Source: Cryptomeria japonica
Taxonomy: Eukaryota > Streptophyta > Pinopsida > Cupressales > Cupressaceae
Direction: 5' to 3'
Length of the DNA stretch: 64,000 bases
Assembly: GCF_030272615.1 (NCBI RefSeq)
Contig: NC_081415.1
Span: forward strand, 629,095,240-629,159,239
Of the stretch, positions 34,494-47,500 are shown piece by piece. How positions within the stretch are numbered: position 1 is the first letter of the stretch; each line of letters starts with the position of its first letter. A program made the position numbers and the translations under genes. The notes below the pieces were generated by a model. The model searched no databases. It was not told the DNA's origin and saw nothing but the letters and a program-made list of their open reading frames with translations.

Positions 34494-35576
34494 TGCGAAT
34501 GTTTTGGAAGCTATGTGTGTGTGTGAAAAGTGGTATGAGAATCTATATCTGCAAGACACAACACTTCAATCAAGTCATTGCATGCATGGTTAATCATATA
34601 TAATCAATGAATAAATAAACCATAACAAATCGACCCATTGCCTTCTAAAAGATGCGAGTATAAGATTGCTCTCAAATTATAAGCAATACCAGTGACTAGA
34701 CAACATCAAGATGAAGGATTTTATCTATATGAACATGATGAATGCTAGATGGATGTAATATTAATCTAACAAGATTTAAGCAATATTAAGCTAAATGATT
34801 TAATTAATATGAAATATATCAATGAGTCTAGAGCAAAAATAGTATAATAACAATATATTCTCTAGCCTTTTCTTTGAATGAGAGATGAGCCTGAATTTAT
34901 AGAAAATTCAAAAAGAAACCAACAGTTGAGATCAAATGATGATGAGCGGTCAAGATTTTCCAAGAGGAAGCACAATCTAGGTGAATTGATGTGATTGGAT
35001 GCTTTTCTCAGTTTGAAAGGAAATTGAACTAAAATTAAGATAAAATCAGGAAAAAACTGATTTATTATCTATTTCATTCAATTTTAATATTTAATTGTTT
35101 TAATTGCTTTTTTATTGAGATTATCTATCAATTTTTAATTTGTTTTTTTCAAGATTATCTCCAATTGATTTCTTTTCTCAAATTTTTAATTCTTTTTTGT
35201 CAATTAATTCCTTTTTTGATTTATTTCCATTTTTGAAGATTTGTGCTCAATTGATTTATTTAATTGAATTAATTCCTCTTTCTTGATTTGTTTCCTTTTT
35301 TGAAGATTTATGGCAATTTGATTTATTTAATTAAATATGCTAGGATATTTAATTAAAATAAATAAGATAATTGTTTAAAATGATTTACTTGGAATGATTT
35401 AATTAATTAAATAAATATTTAATTAATATTGAGTGATTGATTTGCCATGTGACATTTTATGATTTTAGGAATTAATTGTGTGCTCAAGATTGATTTAATT
35501 GCCTTTGGTTAGGACCTTGGTGACGTTCTCGAGACTAGGGGCCCATGGTTTAGATGACCATTTTTAGGGTATTACA
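34494..35576 (-). repeat. 3' LTR of C
   Basis: 1,083 bases with TG and CA ends. On its own strand it begins TGTAATACCCTAAAAATGG. The part 34831-35576 matches 42988-43782 closely; 34494-34830 has no counterpart there. Confidence 0.88.
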
Positions 35577-35589
35577 TTTGCCCCTCTTT
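35577..35589 (-). other. polypurine tract of C
   Basis: The minus strand reads AAAGAGGGGCAAA directly before TGTAATACCC. Confidence 0.85.
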
Positions 35590-37929
35590 GAATTAATGTG
35601 CGAGAAGTGCGTTGGTTCAAAGAATAGTTGATGTCTAGGAGATGTCAGTTCTGAACTTGATTGATCACGAACTACATAAAAAAAGCGAGGTGTTTAGTTT
35701 GATTCGAAGCGACAAAGCTGAATAAAGTCTGATTAACGTGATACCATTCCAAAACTTGATTGAACTTGGGAACGATAGAAAACAAAAGATACCGAACTTG
35801 AACTTGATTGATCAAGAAGCGGATCTTACTGATCTAGAACTTGATTGAACTTAGATACAGTGAGTGATGATAAAAAATCAATCTTGAACTTGATTGATCA
35901 AGATACGATGAAGATAAACTATTCAGCTTGATCAAAAAACGAATAAAATGTAACACCTGTTTAGATTTAGCATGATCGAAGATACTCTTTAAACCCTTGA
36001 TTGAGTTTAAACAAAAAATCAACTTGATGAAAAGCAATGGAACTGATTAACGTAAAAAGATTGATTTAGATAAAAGACAAATATCAGCTTGATATGAAGC
36101 GATGAAATTGATATGCCCCTAGAGATTGATTTGATTTAGATGATCGAGAGATCTCAACTTGATATAAAGCGATGAATTTGAAATGCCCATAGCGATGAGG
36201 TCTTATTTGATTTTCTTTAGTTGAAAAATATTTTGCTCGACTTTCGATGAAGATTTGAAAATTTTCCTCGACATTTGAAGATGTGAGGTCATAAGGTCAC
36301 GAGTATGCCCCCTCAGGAGCGAAATCAAAAGATAGTGAGGGTACATGATGATAGGCAATTTTTTAGTGATGATAAGTTGTTTGAGCACAAATTGATTCAG
36401 AGGAATTTTTGAAAATTTTGCGTTGATTGATAAGAAATTGAGCGCAAAGTTGATTGTAGAAATTAAATTGAGATTCAATGTTGATTTGCGAGAAATTGAG
36501 CACAAAGTTAAAGAAAAAGCATTTGATGAAAAGCACTAAATGGTCCAAATTTTGAAATTGACTAGCAAAATATCTCGATTTTCGATTTCGATCTCTAAAA
36601 TGGACTCAGGACAACCGATTTACAAGCTCATGATTTGATTTCATCGTACTTGTGTTGATGGATTATGAGATGTTGTTCTATATGCTTTATTCTATATGTA
36701 TGCATTTCTTTTTAGCATGAATGTATGTGAATGAGTATTGGTGTCTATTTTTCTTTCTTTTCATATGCAAATAAATGAATGTGAATGAGTAATGAGAATG
36801 AGTAATGCAATTTTTTTTTCATTTTTCTATGCAATAAGATGAATGCAAATGAATGATAGTGAATGTATGAATCTATATAATATGCTTATGTATGCAGCTA
36901 AACATCTCAAAACACAAGTACTCGATTAGAGAAATGATGAAAAGAGACCACTTAGCGAAGAAATGATGATGCTCAAACTCTCATTCAACAGACAAAGAGG
37001 AAGCATTGTTACTATACCGAAATCACTCCAAATTCACAAAATGCAAAATGAAATGCAAGATGAGATGCAAAATGAGATGCAACCTAAACCTATTCATTGG
37101 ACTTTGAAAAGCTTAATTGTCATCATTGAGCGTTTTACAATTATAGCATGCAGAATAGAGTTCATTTCTTTTCATGTGCAATATTAATTATCTTGTCCGC
37201 AATGACCCTTTTTTCTCATTCATATCCTTGGACAAATTACGCATGGACCCGGATTGCACAATAAAGAAATTTCCTCAACACAAACAAAGAAATGATGGGA
37301 ACCTCCCTGTAGCATTCAAATAAGTGGAGTTGAGGTATGTGTGGCGATTTCACCTTGATGTGAAGGCTCTTATCATAGACACCCAGCTAATTTAGATGTT
37401 TCCAGATCATTGGGATCATTCCTTCAAGCAGCAAACAAGAAAATATTATGGCCCCAATCCTTGCTCCTCTTAGTCAAGATAGACTTCCTCGAGTTACTTA
37501 GAGGGATAATAATCGAAAACCAATATAAAAGACAGCACACAAAGAAAATTTTCATGCATATCTCAAACAACTTAGTGATTGTTTTCAGTTTTGTTGTTTT
37601 GCTTGTTAACTCAGTGATAAAACTCTTCAGTAGTCAAGAGACAGGTAGCTGACTCGGAGTGGACGACCAGGTTTCATTGACATAAGATTGACTTGGTTGA
37701 TACTGCTTAGGACATGTAATGTGCTCGATTGATTAACCTAAGAATAGGACAATGATCAGTTTCAAGCCATGAGGGTTCCAGTGAACTAGGATGTCACAAA
37801 AGTGACTGAAATATGTACAAGCAAAAGCAAAGATGCATGAAAGCGGGAATGCCAACATTGAGTTGATAGATGGAGTGCTTAAGTACAAGAGGCGCCTGTT
37901 TGCCAGGTTTTCACCTGCTTGGCAGAAAT

Positions 37930-38280
37930 TCATTTTTATTTTTTTTACCAAGGTGCCTATTTACCAGGTTTTCACCAAGGCATTTTCTCTCTCTTTTTCT
38001 TTTTTTTCTTTTTTTTTTCTTCTATTTTTCTTTTTTCTTTTTTTTGATTTTCTTTAGGACATTTTATGATTTTTAGGATTTCTTCAAGAATTTTTATGAT
38101 TTTTATGATTTTGTTCAGGACTTTTTAGGATTTTTTAGGATATTTTTCAGGACTTTTTCTGATTTTTAGGATTTTTTTAGGACATTTTCTGATTTTTAGG
38201 ATTTTTTCAAGACATTTTATGAGTTTTTTGATTTTTTAAGATATTTTAGGATTTTTAGGATTTTTTGAAAAGTTTGCCCC
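37930..38280 (+). repeat. low-complexity tract (T-rich, then GGATTTTT repeats)
   Basis: A pyrimidine run (37980-38050) is followed by about a dozen irregular copies of the string GATTTTTAGGATTTTT or GGACATTTT. Confidence 0.8.
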
Positions 38281-38390
38281 TAGTGTCTAGCAAGGCAAAA
38301 GGGATTTTGAGTACATGAATGGATAAGCGAATGATGGTGGATGCTTTCAAGGACTATCTCACAACATTAATCCAAGCATAGGGTCTAGAT

Positions 38391-38460
38391 ATAGCAATGT
38401 AAAGCAAAGATTTTAGCAATGTAAAGCAAGGATTTTAGTGATGTAAAGCAAGGATATAGC
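38391..38460 (+). repeat. tandem repeat, about 23 bp x 3
   Basis: The unit AGCAATGTAAAGCAAAGATT recurs three times with small changes (caatg/tgatg, aaaga/aagga). Confidence 0.8.
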
Positions 38461-38932
38461 GTAACGAAGCCATATGGTCCAAATAAGTGGCCATGTCAAG
38501 AGGTTTGTGGAAAACATGTTTTTACATTTTGCCCATGGTGTTGATCAAGATCAAGGAATAGGTCTAGATAGGGGACAAATAGGATAAGAAAGATCAAAAG
38601 GAAGTAATGAAGGATGTAAGCGAGAAATGGATAGGAGCTAAAGGGTTTGGATCAAGTGCAATATATAGGACATACAAAACCTATAAAGATCCTTAACCTT
38701 ATCAAGATCAAAGGTGGAAAATGGATATGAATGTAGATAGAGAGAATGAGGGATAATGGAGGATGAAGGATAATGGAGGAAGATGGATAATAGATGGATG
38801 TACATGGATGGAACTTGCCTCCAGTGTAAAGTGCAAAGGGATAATGGATTATGCATGATGCCTGTTTACTAGGTTTTCATCATGGTACTTGCCCAAGGCA
38901 CCACAAGAAGTGGTTTTCACACAAGGACAAAT

Positions 38933-41506
38933 TTATTTCTCTTTACTTTTTTTTTTTTTACTTTTTTCATCATTTTTTTCTTTTGGAAGATAATGGAGGA
39001 ATGAGAGGAGATGGAAGAAGGACCCTAATGTCTCGTTGCTTTGGATGGTACCTTTAGAATATGAGTTGCAATAGACCGTGGCTATGAAGGTATGCTCAAA
39101 GATGTTGGTAGGATAATGAAATGAAACTAGGGCAAGGATGTATGCAAAGGATTGGATAAGAGGGATGAAAGGGTGAAAAAGAGGTGTTGGATAATGGATG
39201 GGATGTTGGAATAATTGTGTATCAATAGATGGAAATGATGGAAAGATCAACATTGGCACATGCCTTGAGGGATGGTGGACATATGGAGGAGAAGTGAATC
39301 TCAGATTTTGAGATTTGGATGGAGGAAAGGTTACATATTTTGGGGCATAAGAACCCAAAATGGATGAAGGAGGTGATGGAGGAATAGACTCAGAAGGTTT
39401 GGATGGAGGAACAACAATTTTGGATGCCAATTTTGATTTTTCTTTAGACTTTTGTGCTTCAAGCAGCTGCTTAGGGATCCACATGGTTTTTGATGTTTCA
39501 TGCTTTTGTAGTTCCTTAGAGAACATTGCTTGTACAAGTGCCTTACGAACCCATATAACTTTTGACTTTTCTTCTTTCTTTGTGGGCCTTTGTGGTCTTT
39601 TGTATTTTTCTTTTTCTTTTTGGATCATATTTTTCTTTGTTTTGACATGTCGATTAGATGGGACATGTTGATCCTTGAATACATGTGGATTACTTGACTT
39701 ATGAATTTTATGCTTGGCATCCAAATTGCTTGGAGAAGGAAAAGAATGTATGAATGGATAGGAATGATATGGAGGTATTTTAGATGGATGGAAGGTACTC
39801 GAAGATGTGTGCCTTTGTTGATCCTGCATAAGGGATGGAGGGATATAAGGACCTAGAATGGATGGAAGGTGCGAAGGAGAAGGCATGTATTTGGATTTAA
39901 CTGGAGAAATGTAGGATTTATGAGAGATACCAATATCTTGAGAAATTTCCCTGAGGCCATGACCTTTAACATTTTCTTTAATAGTAGGGGGTTCTAATAT
40001 ACCTCGTTCTTGAATGTCTAACCCTTTTCTTTGATAATGCATGCTTTGAAAGATCTTTTTAACAAAGGGTTTCTTCTTACTTTGGATGCTAGAGGCAAGT
40101 TTATTTTGAGGTGGAGGTGTCTTGCAAGGAATAATAGGATCGTGAGAGGGCTTTATGGGCATGATGGACTCTTGAGGTGAACATGGAGGATTATGACAAG
40201 GAGATGAAGGGATACTTTGATCTTGACATGGAAGAGGACCATTGGATAGATTAGGAAGGGCGTTTGACTCTTCATTTTGAATAGGATCATTTGGAAAGGT
40301 GGAAGAGGCATCATCATCTTGCTTAGGAAGTGGATCAGGTATGGGATTTGAAAGGATTCTTTTCTCTTGAGATGGAAAGGGATCATCCTAGAAGAAATAG
40401 AAAGGTATAAGGGGATCCTCATGGGATTCTAGGAGAATAGGATCTTTTTCAATCATTAGATGGGATTGAAGAGTTTTGGTGTCTTGATCTTGATTTATGG
40501 TAGGACTTATTCTTTTGTTTTTCAGATTATCCTCTTGACATGGAGTCACTTCTAAGGAAGGGATAGGATTTTGCATAGGCATAGGGGATTCTTGGAAGAT
40601 CTCCATATTTTGGCATGATGGGGAAGTATTTTGAGTGGGACTCTCTGGAGTGGGTACGCTTGGAATTGGAGTGCATGATGGCATAGGATCTAGGATTTTT
40701 AAATCTTTAGAGGAACTTGTATCAATATTGGCATTAACTTGAATTTCCATAGGAGATAGCCCTTGAAGGTCAACATGAGAAGTTTCATTGTTTGAAGGAG
40801 ATGGTATGGATTGTTGCTGAGAAGTCTTAGGAGATGAAGGCATCATGGAAGGGATGGAGGCTAAATATGGAGCCTTGCTAGACATAGGTTCAAGATTTTG
40901 ATCATGCTTAGAAATAGTTCCTTTTTTTTCTTTAGGTGAGTCATTAGGATCTTCAATTTCAATGACACCATTATCAATGAGATCTTGAATCTTATGTTTT
41001 AATTCTATGCAATGTGAAGTCTTATGTTTGTTATGCCTATGATATACACAGTAACTACTCAAAACTGCACATCCCCATGTGGTCTTTTTAGGCAATATGA
41101 TAAGATTGTTCTTAAGAAGCTCTTCCAAAGCAGACTCAATAGATTGCCCCAAAGGTGTAAACTATCCATCTAGAGGATATTTGGAGGATATGTCTTTATG
41201 ACTTGGTGAAGGTGTTTTGTGATCTTGTATGAGATTTGGTCTTTGATTGTCAATTATTTTCTGGTATCTAATCATTAAATCACCTAATTTTTTTAGCATT
41301 CCTTGAAGTTTCACACTCTTGATATCATGCATTTGTTTTTCAAAAGGAGTCATTGATTCATTTTCTTGGATTTTCAGGTCATACATTTCTTTCTTGATAT
41401 CTTGAAGCATTTGAGCAAAGGTAGCCATGGGAATTGGAGCTAAGGTATCCATGAGATTCTTACTTTTGTCAAAAAAATTAGAAGAGCTTTTGGTTTGAAC
41501 AGGCAT
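38933..41506 (-). pseudogene. gag-like protein of C with a long Pro/Ser/Lys-rich tail
   Basis: A single minus-strand frame of 857 codons broken by stops at about 41160 and 40388. Residues 1-115 are helical (FAQMLQDIKKEMYDLKIQE, LKKLGDLMIRYQKII). Residues about 118-180 hold ALEELLKNNLIILP and then CVYHRHNKHKTSHC followed by ELKHKIQDLIDNG. This CX2HX4HX4C finger plus LKxxIQDLID is the C-terminal signature of plant Ty3 gag. The remaining 650 residues are low complexity, rich in P, S, H and K. They contain a twofold motif IWVRKALVQAMFSKE / MWIPKQLLEAQKSKE around 39450-39560. It ends with a lysine run. The tail is unlike ordinary gag and its role is unknown. Confidence 0.7.
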
Positions 41507-42987
41507 TTTTAACCGACAGGACCGAGATCAAGATGTGTTGCAGAAGTCAAGATCAAATTGTAGCTAGTAGTTTGTTTAACGTAGTAATTAAGAGAAGTAA
41601 CTTAAGATCTGGTCTGGTTTCAGGAATGATCTTTCCTATGTAAGACATTATCCAAGTTGACTTAGGTTTGATAAAATGTTCATTTGAACTAGCTTAAAGA
41701 TGATCGACAAAATCGTGTAACGCAATGACAGAGGTACACTATCAAGGTTGTTTATGCTCAAGAGGATGGTAACCAATATTAGGCTCGTTGTAGACTGTTT
41801 AGACAATTTTGACAATTTTGACTGATAAGATCAAGAATTCATATGACAGAGGATTGGACAGAGATGAGATTCTGACAAACAAAGTTTCAATCACTAATGA
41901 CTACCATTTTTTTGATAAGGATTGATGTTTCGATGAATGACAAAGACCAGTTTGGACACGGATAGAGTTTATCACTGAATTGTTTGATACTGTTTTATTT
42001 GTTTTCTCCAATTTTAGTATTCCAGTTTTAGTTTTAGGGATGAAAACATAGAAAACATGCAAGATATATAATAATTCAATCACAACATGCTAACCCTATG
42101 GAAGTTGGCTTAGAGATGAAAACCTTTGCTTGCTGACTTAGGTACACACCCAATAGCTAATTAGAATAAGACCGTTGAGTCTCACGCAATGGATTCTCAA
42201 TGCCGTATTAACCAACTCCAAACGCTAATGGGGGCATGATATGGCAAGTGTCTTGGGAGAGTTCCTATCTCTCTTGCACAAAGATTATCAACATTTCAGA
42301 GGTGAATCAGGTAGCTTCTAATCTTATAGTTCTTAGTCAGGAATTCCACTTGAAATTACCCCTTGAATTCATGCAAGCATGATTGAGGCCTATAGCCCAA
42401 CAAGGTACCGAAACAAGTTGTAGTCATGTAGACGTGATTGAGACCGCGAGGCCCTACAAAATGCTCGATATGAGAGATCTCAAAGAGAAAACTCAAATAA
42501 TCCCATCCTCTGAGACTTTAATCACCAGAGGCCTATTTATTATAGTGGGTTGGAATGCTCAGGTCTAGTTGTACTCACTTGGGTCGTTCTCACAGGGTGA
42601 TTACTTTTTTCCGCTGTGACAGGCCCGCTAAAGGTACACAAATCTCAAAACTTAGAAAAAAGCTTTGAGGGTCTAGATTTATGATTGTCTATAAAAGACA
42701 AGAGCATACTCTCCTACCTCTTAGATTTTTCTGAAAACACGAAAGACAGATTTGTTCTTTAACCATATAGCAATTTAAGTGCCTAAGAAAATACTAAATG
42801 AATACACAATGTTTAGTCGATTCTCCTTAGGCAACCTACAAAACCAATATGTCAGTAGTCATTTTCTTCTTGATTCTTTGGTAAGCGTATGTTTGATTGA
42901 TAGATTCTTTGACAAGCATCCTACAAACATTAAAAGCCCAAAATTAGTTGCCAAAAAAAAATTAAAAAAAAATCATCAAACATTAAA
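41507..42987 (-). other. leader of C, no gene; replaced or lost LTR portion
   Basis: No protein domain seen. The interval should contain the 337-base LTR segment matching 34494-34830 and a PBS, but neither was found by eye. Confidence 0.55.
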
Positions 42988-43782
42988 GAGCAAAAATAGT
43001 ATAATAACAATATATTCTCCAGCCTTTTCTTTGAATGAGAGATGAGCCTGAATTTATAGAAAATTCAGAAAGAAACCAATAGTTGAGATCAAATGATGAT
43101 GAGCAGTAAAGATTTTCCAAGAGGAAGCACAATCCAAGTGAATTGATGTGATTGGATGCTTTTCTCAGTTTTAAAGGAAATTGAACTAAAATTAAGATTA
43201 AATCAAGAAAAAATTGATTTAAAGGAAATTGAACTAAAATTAAGATAAAATTAGGAAAAAACTGATTTATTATCTATTTCATTCGATTTTAATATTTAAT
43301 TGTTTTAATTGCTTTTTTTTTTAGATTATCAATCAATTTTTAATTTGTTTTTTTCAAGATTATCTCCAATTGATTTCTTTTCTCAAATTTTTAATTCTTT
43401 TTTGTCAATTAATTCCTTTTTTGATTTATTTCCATTTTTGAAGATTTGTGCTCAATTGATTTATTTAATTGAATTAATTCCTCTTTCTTGATTTGTTTCC
43501 TTTTTTGAAGATTTATGGCAATTTGATTTATTTAATTAAATATGCTAGAATATTTAATTAAAATAAATAAGATAATTGTTTAAAATGATTTACTTGGAAT
43601 GATTTAATTAATTAAATAAATATTTAATTAATATTGAGTGATTGATTTGCCATGTGACATTTTGATGATTTTAGGAATTAATTGTGTGCTCAAGATTGAT
43701 TTAATTGCCTTTGGTTAGGACCTTGGTGACGTTGTCGAGATTAGGGGCCCATGGTTTAGATGACCATTTTTAGGGTATTACA
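42988..43782 (-). repeat. 5' LTR of C, missing its inner third, with a 49-bp duplication
   Basis: Matches 34831-35576 from GAGCAAAAATAG to GGTATTACA. It is 49 bases longer because AAAGGAAATTGAACTAAAAT and the next bases occur twice in tandem (about 43173-43270). Confidence 0.88.
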
Positions 43783-44032
43783 ATATGGACATATAAGTGC
43801 CAACTATTTTATAAGATTTGGAATGAACAACCAAAGATCATGGAGAAATCCTAGTATGGCATGTTTTCATTGTCACAAAGTTGGACATTTAGCTGGAGAT
43901 TGGAGAGATCAACCGAGAAGAGACATGGAAGAGATAAAAGAAAAATTCAAGATGATATGGAAAAAGAAAGCAATTATGTCTGATGAAGAAAGCACCTTAC
44001 CTATCAAGTTAGGTGCACCTATTTCAAATTAG
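43783..44032 (+). pseudogene. ORF1 of B, C-terminal part: fourth zinc knuckle
   Basis: After C the frame YGHISANYFIRFG leads to CFHCHKVGHLAGDW, a knuckle whose last cysteine is now tryptophan. A basic tail (IKEKFKMIWKKK) ends at TAG 44030. It is offset from the frame before C, so a small indel lies at the junction. 44033-44581 is a leader with no gene, containing three copies of a ATAGGAAACCTGTCAAG-like string (44155-44225). Confidence 0.8.
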
Positions 44033-44581
44033 TCAAGAAAAGGTATGAAGGGACTGCATTCTCTAAAAGTTAAATCATAATAGTTCCTATTCTATTATGT
44101 ACAAAATTCAAAATCTGCATAAATAAAGATGCAATTAGTCAGTTTATATACTATACAGGAAACCTGTCAAGTTGGTGTATATAGGAAACCTGTTAAGCCA
44201 GTGTATATAGGAAACCTATCAAGTCGGCTAATAAAGCAAAGTTGGGTACTCAGTTAAAACAGAAAAATGAGTAAATCGGTAAAAGGTGAACCGAGTGCAT
44301 TTAATGTCTTGACCTAACTTGCACGGAGCCCGATGAGGTATTTTTGAGTACTTAAAAGTGTTTTCACGGTCATTTTCATTCACCCAAGTTTTCAAGAAGC
44401 AGAGCAAAGCGAATCAAAGTGATCAAACTTCATTTAGAGCGAATTTTGAGGTATTTACATCAATCTATTCACTATTTAGTTGGTTTCTGATCTAGTCAAA
44501 TTGCTATCCTCTACCGAGTGTGAAGCATCAGTCACTTGTAAACCCTAAGGATAACTTGTCAAATCTTACCCGAAACCTACC

Positions 44582-47500
44582 ATGGCACCCAAGATCCAAG
44601 ACCCTGTAGTTGTCCAAAATGTGGAGAAGCCCTCGCTGAAATATTCTCTAACTCCCAAAGTTGCCTCAGAACCGGATGATAAAATTGCATTTTCACTCAT
44701 CCCGGATCGAGTCTTGTTAGTGGAAGATGTTAGATTATTTACCAAATGCTGTGTTGAGGAACTCGGTCATGTAGAGATTAGTGACACATATGCTGAACTT
44801 TGCACTGATGGCAAACTGGATAGCAAATTTGAGCATATCAAAATCAAGGGATTAACTGAAGCCCTAGTCTATCCCCGTGTGTTCAAACCCTAGTGGGTTA
44901 AGTTTGTATTGAGCAAAGTACATGATGATTTCATGTGGCTATAAGAGCAACTGTTCAAGATCATGAAGTCATTCACTTGATCACTAGGTATCCCATCTAT
45001 GATCATTCTCATGCACAGAAAATGATATCAAAAAAGGAGCTAATTGGTCTAACTGGGGTAGAATCTGATTATCGAGGACTGAAACTAAATAATGTCACTG
45101 ATGCAGAACTAAAGTTTCCAATTAGAGTTATTGGTTACTATTTCTTCCAATCTGCAAGGGAAAACAATGTACCATGTGCTGCAGTTGACTTGGCCTACAA
45201 AATAGTGAAGAAGGGAATGAAAGTAGACTTATGTGAAGTGCTACTGAAGAACTTGTTTGAGAACTTGAACACAATAAGGAAGCCGAAGAAGAACAACTCG
45301 CCAAATAAACTAAAGTTCGGTTTACTACTTGTATGTATGTTTTTCTATTTTGAGAAGTTCTTTCCCTCAGTCGGTAAAGTAGTATGGGAGCTACACCAAC
45401 CTATCACCCATAAGATCAATGACTACATCAAGAAGTTAGGAGATAACTTTAATGATATCATGGATGATTACTTCAGCAAATTTCAAGAGAAAATGCACAA
45501 CAGGTACAGGATTCCACCACAGCTGGTCAAAAAATACAAGTATAATATATGTTTTGAATTCGACACTGATTATTGCTATGTAAATGTCATTGAACCGAGG
45601 ACTCAATCATTGCAACCAATGGGTTATGAGATTGATTATGATATTACACAACAACAAATTGATGCCTATTTATCACTACCAAGGCATGCAACTGAACTAA
45701 GGTATGGAACCTATGAAGAGGTGAAGGAGAAAGTAAAAATGAGCATTGTAGTACCTAAGGCTACAAGAAAAGCTACAAAGATGATAAAGGTTTTATCTGA
45801 GAAATTCAGAGAAGAATCCTCCTCTACACCTGTCAAAGGCAATCTTGCCATTACCCAAGAGGAATCAAAAGCTCAAGAGGCTGCAATAACATTGAGCACA
45901 GAGTTGCCAAAGGGTAAAGTTCTGAAAAGAAAGAAACAAGACATCACAAAGGCCCTATCGACTCCACCAACAAAGAGACCCAACACCATAGCATCAGCTG
46001 CATCACTGAGTAAGAAGCAAAAGAGTGTTACTACACCAAAGGTAACCAAGACTTACAAGAAATCTACTTAGAGACTCATTTTGGCAAAAGAGTCGAGTGA
46101 TACAGAGTCTGATGATGCAAACAAATTCTAGATTGTGAAAAGAAAAAAGGTAAACATTCACAGTGTTGAAAATTTTTGTGCCAATCTTAAAGAATATGGT
46201 GGATTTGCAGGATTCAAATATGTTAAGTATGAGACTAGGAATAATGATGAGAAGCGACAGATTGAAGAAGCTATCATCTGTACACTTCTGAAGTTTCGGT
46301 TAGCACCATTAGAACTAGCAAAGTCACTTCTGAGTGAACTCTACTTACACATTGATAACAGATGGAAATATGCAATGGACTCAGAGAGATAAATAAGAGA
46401 AAGAAGTATAGTCCATCTATTTCCTAACATGTCCGTAGCTAAAATCAAGGAGCATTTGACCACATACAATTCTAAATTTCTTGTGAAACAGAGAGCCTTA
46501 AAATTGATGAATGGACTATAGATTGATGTGGAGAATGAGACAAAAGCCAAGTGGTAGGAGATCTTCAAACAAAAGGATGTCAGTGAACAATCTCAAATTG
46601 AAATTGTTGATGTCACCGAGCAAGATCCAGATGTCACCGAGCAAGGTCCAGACCCATATGACACTATATAAATTGATGAAGATGTAATGGATGAAGCAGC
46701 ATGGGAGCAGGAAATGATTGAAGGCACTACCTATGCAAAAATTGTCTCTAGTGAATCTGTCTTAGAACAAGTCTAGCCTTATCCATTGGAAAAGCCACCA
46801 GTCTCAACCGAAGCTCCCAAGGACACCGAGCAAGGTACCGAAGGTAACAAATTTGAAGCTGCAGGAGATACAAGTAACAAATCTGAAGCTGCAGGAGATA
46901 CAACCAAAGATCAGATGTCTCAAGCATAGACAAGCACTCCAAATATTACAACTGAGACCCCTAGCACCGAGCCACCCAAAGACACTGCAACGGCTACAGG
47001 AACCGACCAAAGTGTTGCATCTACTGAGCAACCTACCGAGGTTCATCAAGCCTCACAAGCACTTGTCTTAGTGCCACCAACCAAAGGAAAAGAGAAGAAG
47101 GTGAGAAAGCATGGTTTCAAATTTGACTTATCTAAACCAATCGTGTTGCCCAATGTAGACATTTCCAAATTGAAAGGGCAAGCACTCACTAAATTTGGTG
47201 AACTATGCAAAGCAAAGGCCGAATGGGAGAAGCAACTGGCCATACAGAAAAAGAATAAAGTACTTTAGAAGGTTAGGACACTACTAGCAGAAATGCTACC
47301 ATCAGTAATAGTGTCAACCGATGCAGCCATCCATATTCAATTGGATGAACTCCTCAATTAGATTGAAACATCTGGAGTTGATGCATCTAAGTACTTAAGC
47401 AAGCTCAAGGATAGAGAGCTTATAGAAAAAATGATAGAGGAAGTACAAAAATCAATTGCTGTTGGCAAGGTAAAACTTGTCAAATTCATTGCCGAGTTGT

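Larger units (their letters stand above)
35590..38932 (-). other. internal non-coding 3' region of C
   Basis: No domain seen on either strand. 35640-36190 is packed with ACTTGATTGATCAAG-like strings, partly palindromic. 37930-38280 is low complexity and 38391-38460 a short tandem. In an autonomous Ty3 element this interval would hold pol; here nothing resembling pol remains. Confidence 0.6.
34494..43782 (-). mobile_element. Ty3-type element C with only a gag-like ORF
   Basis: Bounded by TG at 34494 and CA at 43782, with the 6-base duplication atatgg at 34488-34493 and 43783-43788. On the minus strand the PPT lies before the 34494-35576 LTR. The coding content I can support is one 857-codon frame containing a Ty3-type gag zinc-finger segment. 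No protease, RT, RNase H or integrase was found in 9.3 kb. It fits the description of terminal-repeat elements with a gag domain (TR-GAG type), that class name being from general knowledge. Inserted in ORF1 of B. Confidence 0.88.

Noticed and set aside
37930-38280. LINE or SINE poly(A) end
   Set aside because: The tract is mixed T-rich and GGATTTTT sequence with no TSD and sits inside element C.
39360-39671. 103-codon plus-strand frame
   Set aside because: Shadow of the gag-like ORF of C on the opposite strand; no recognisable features.
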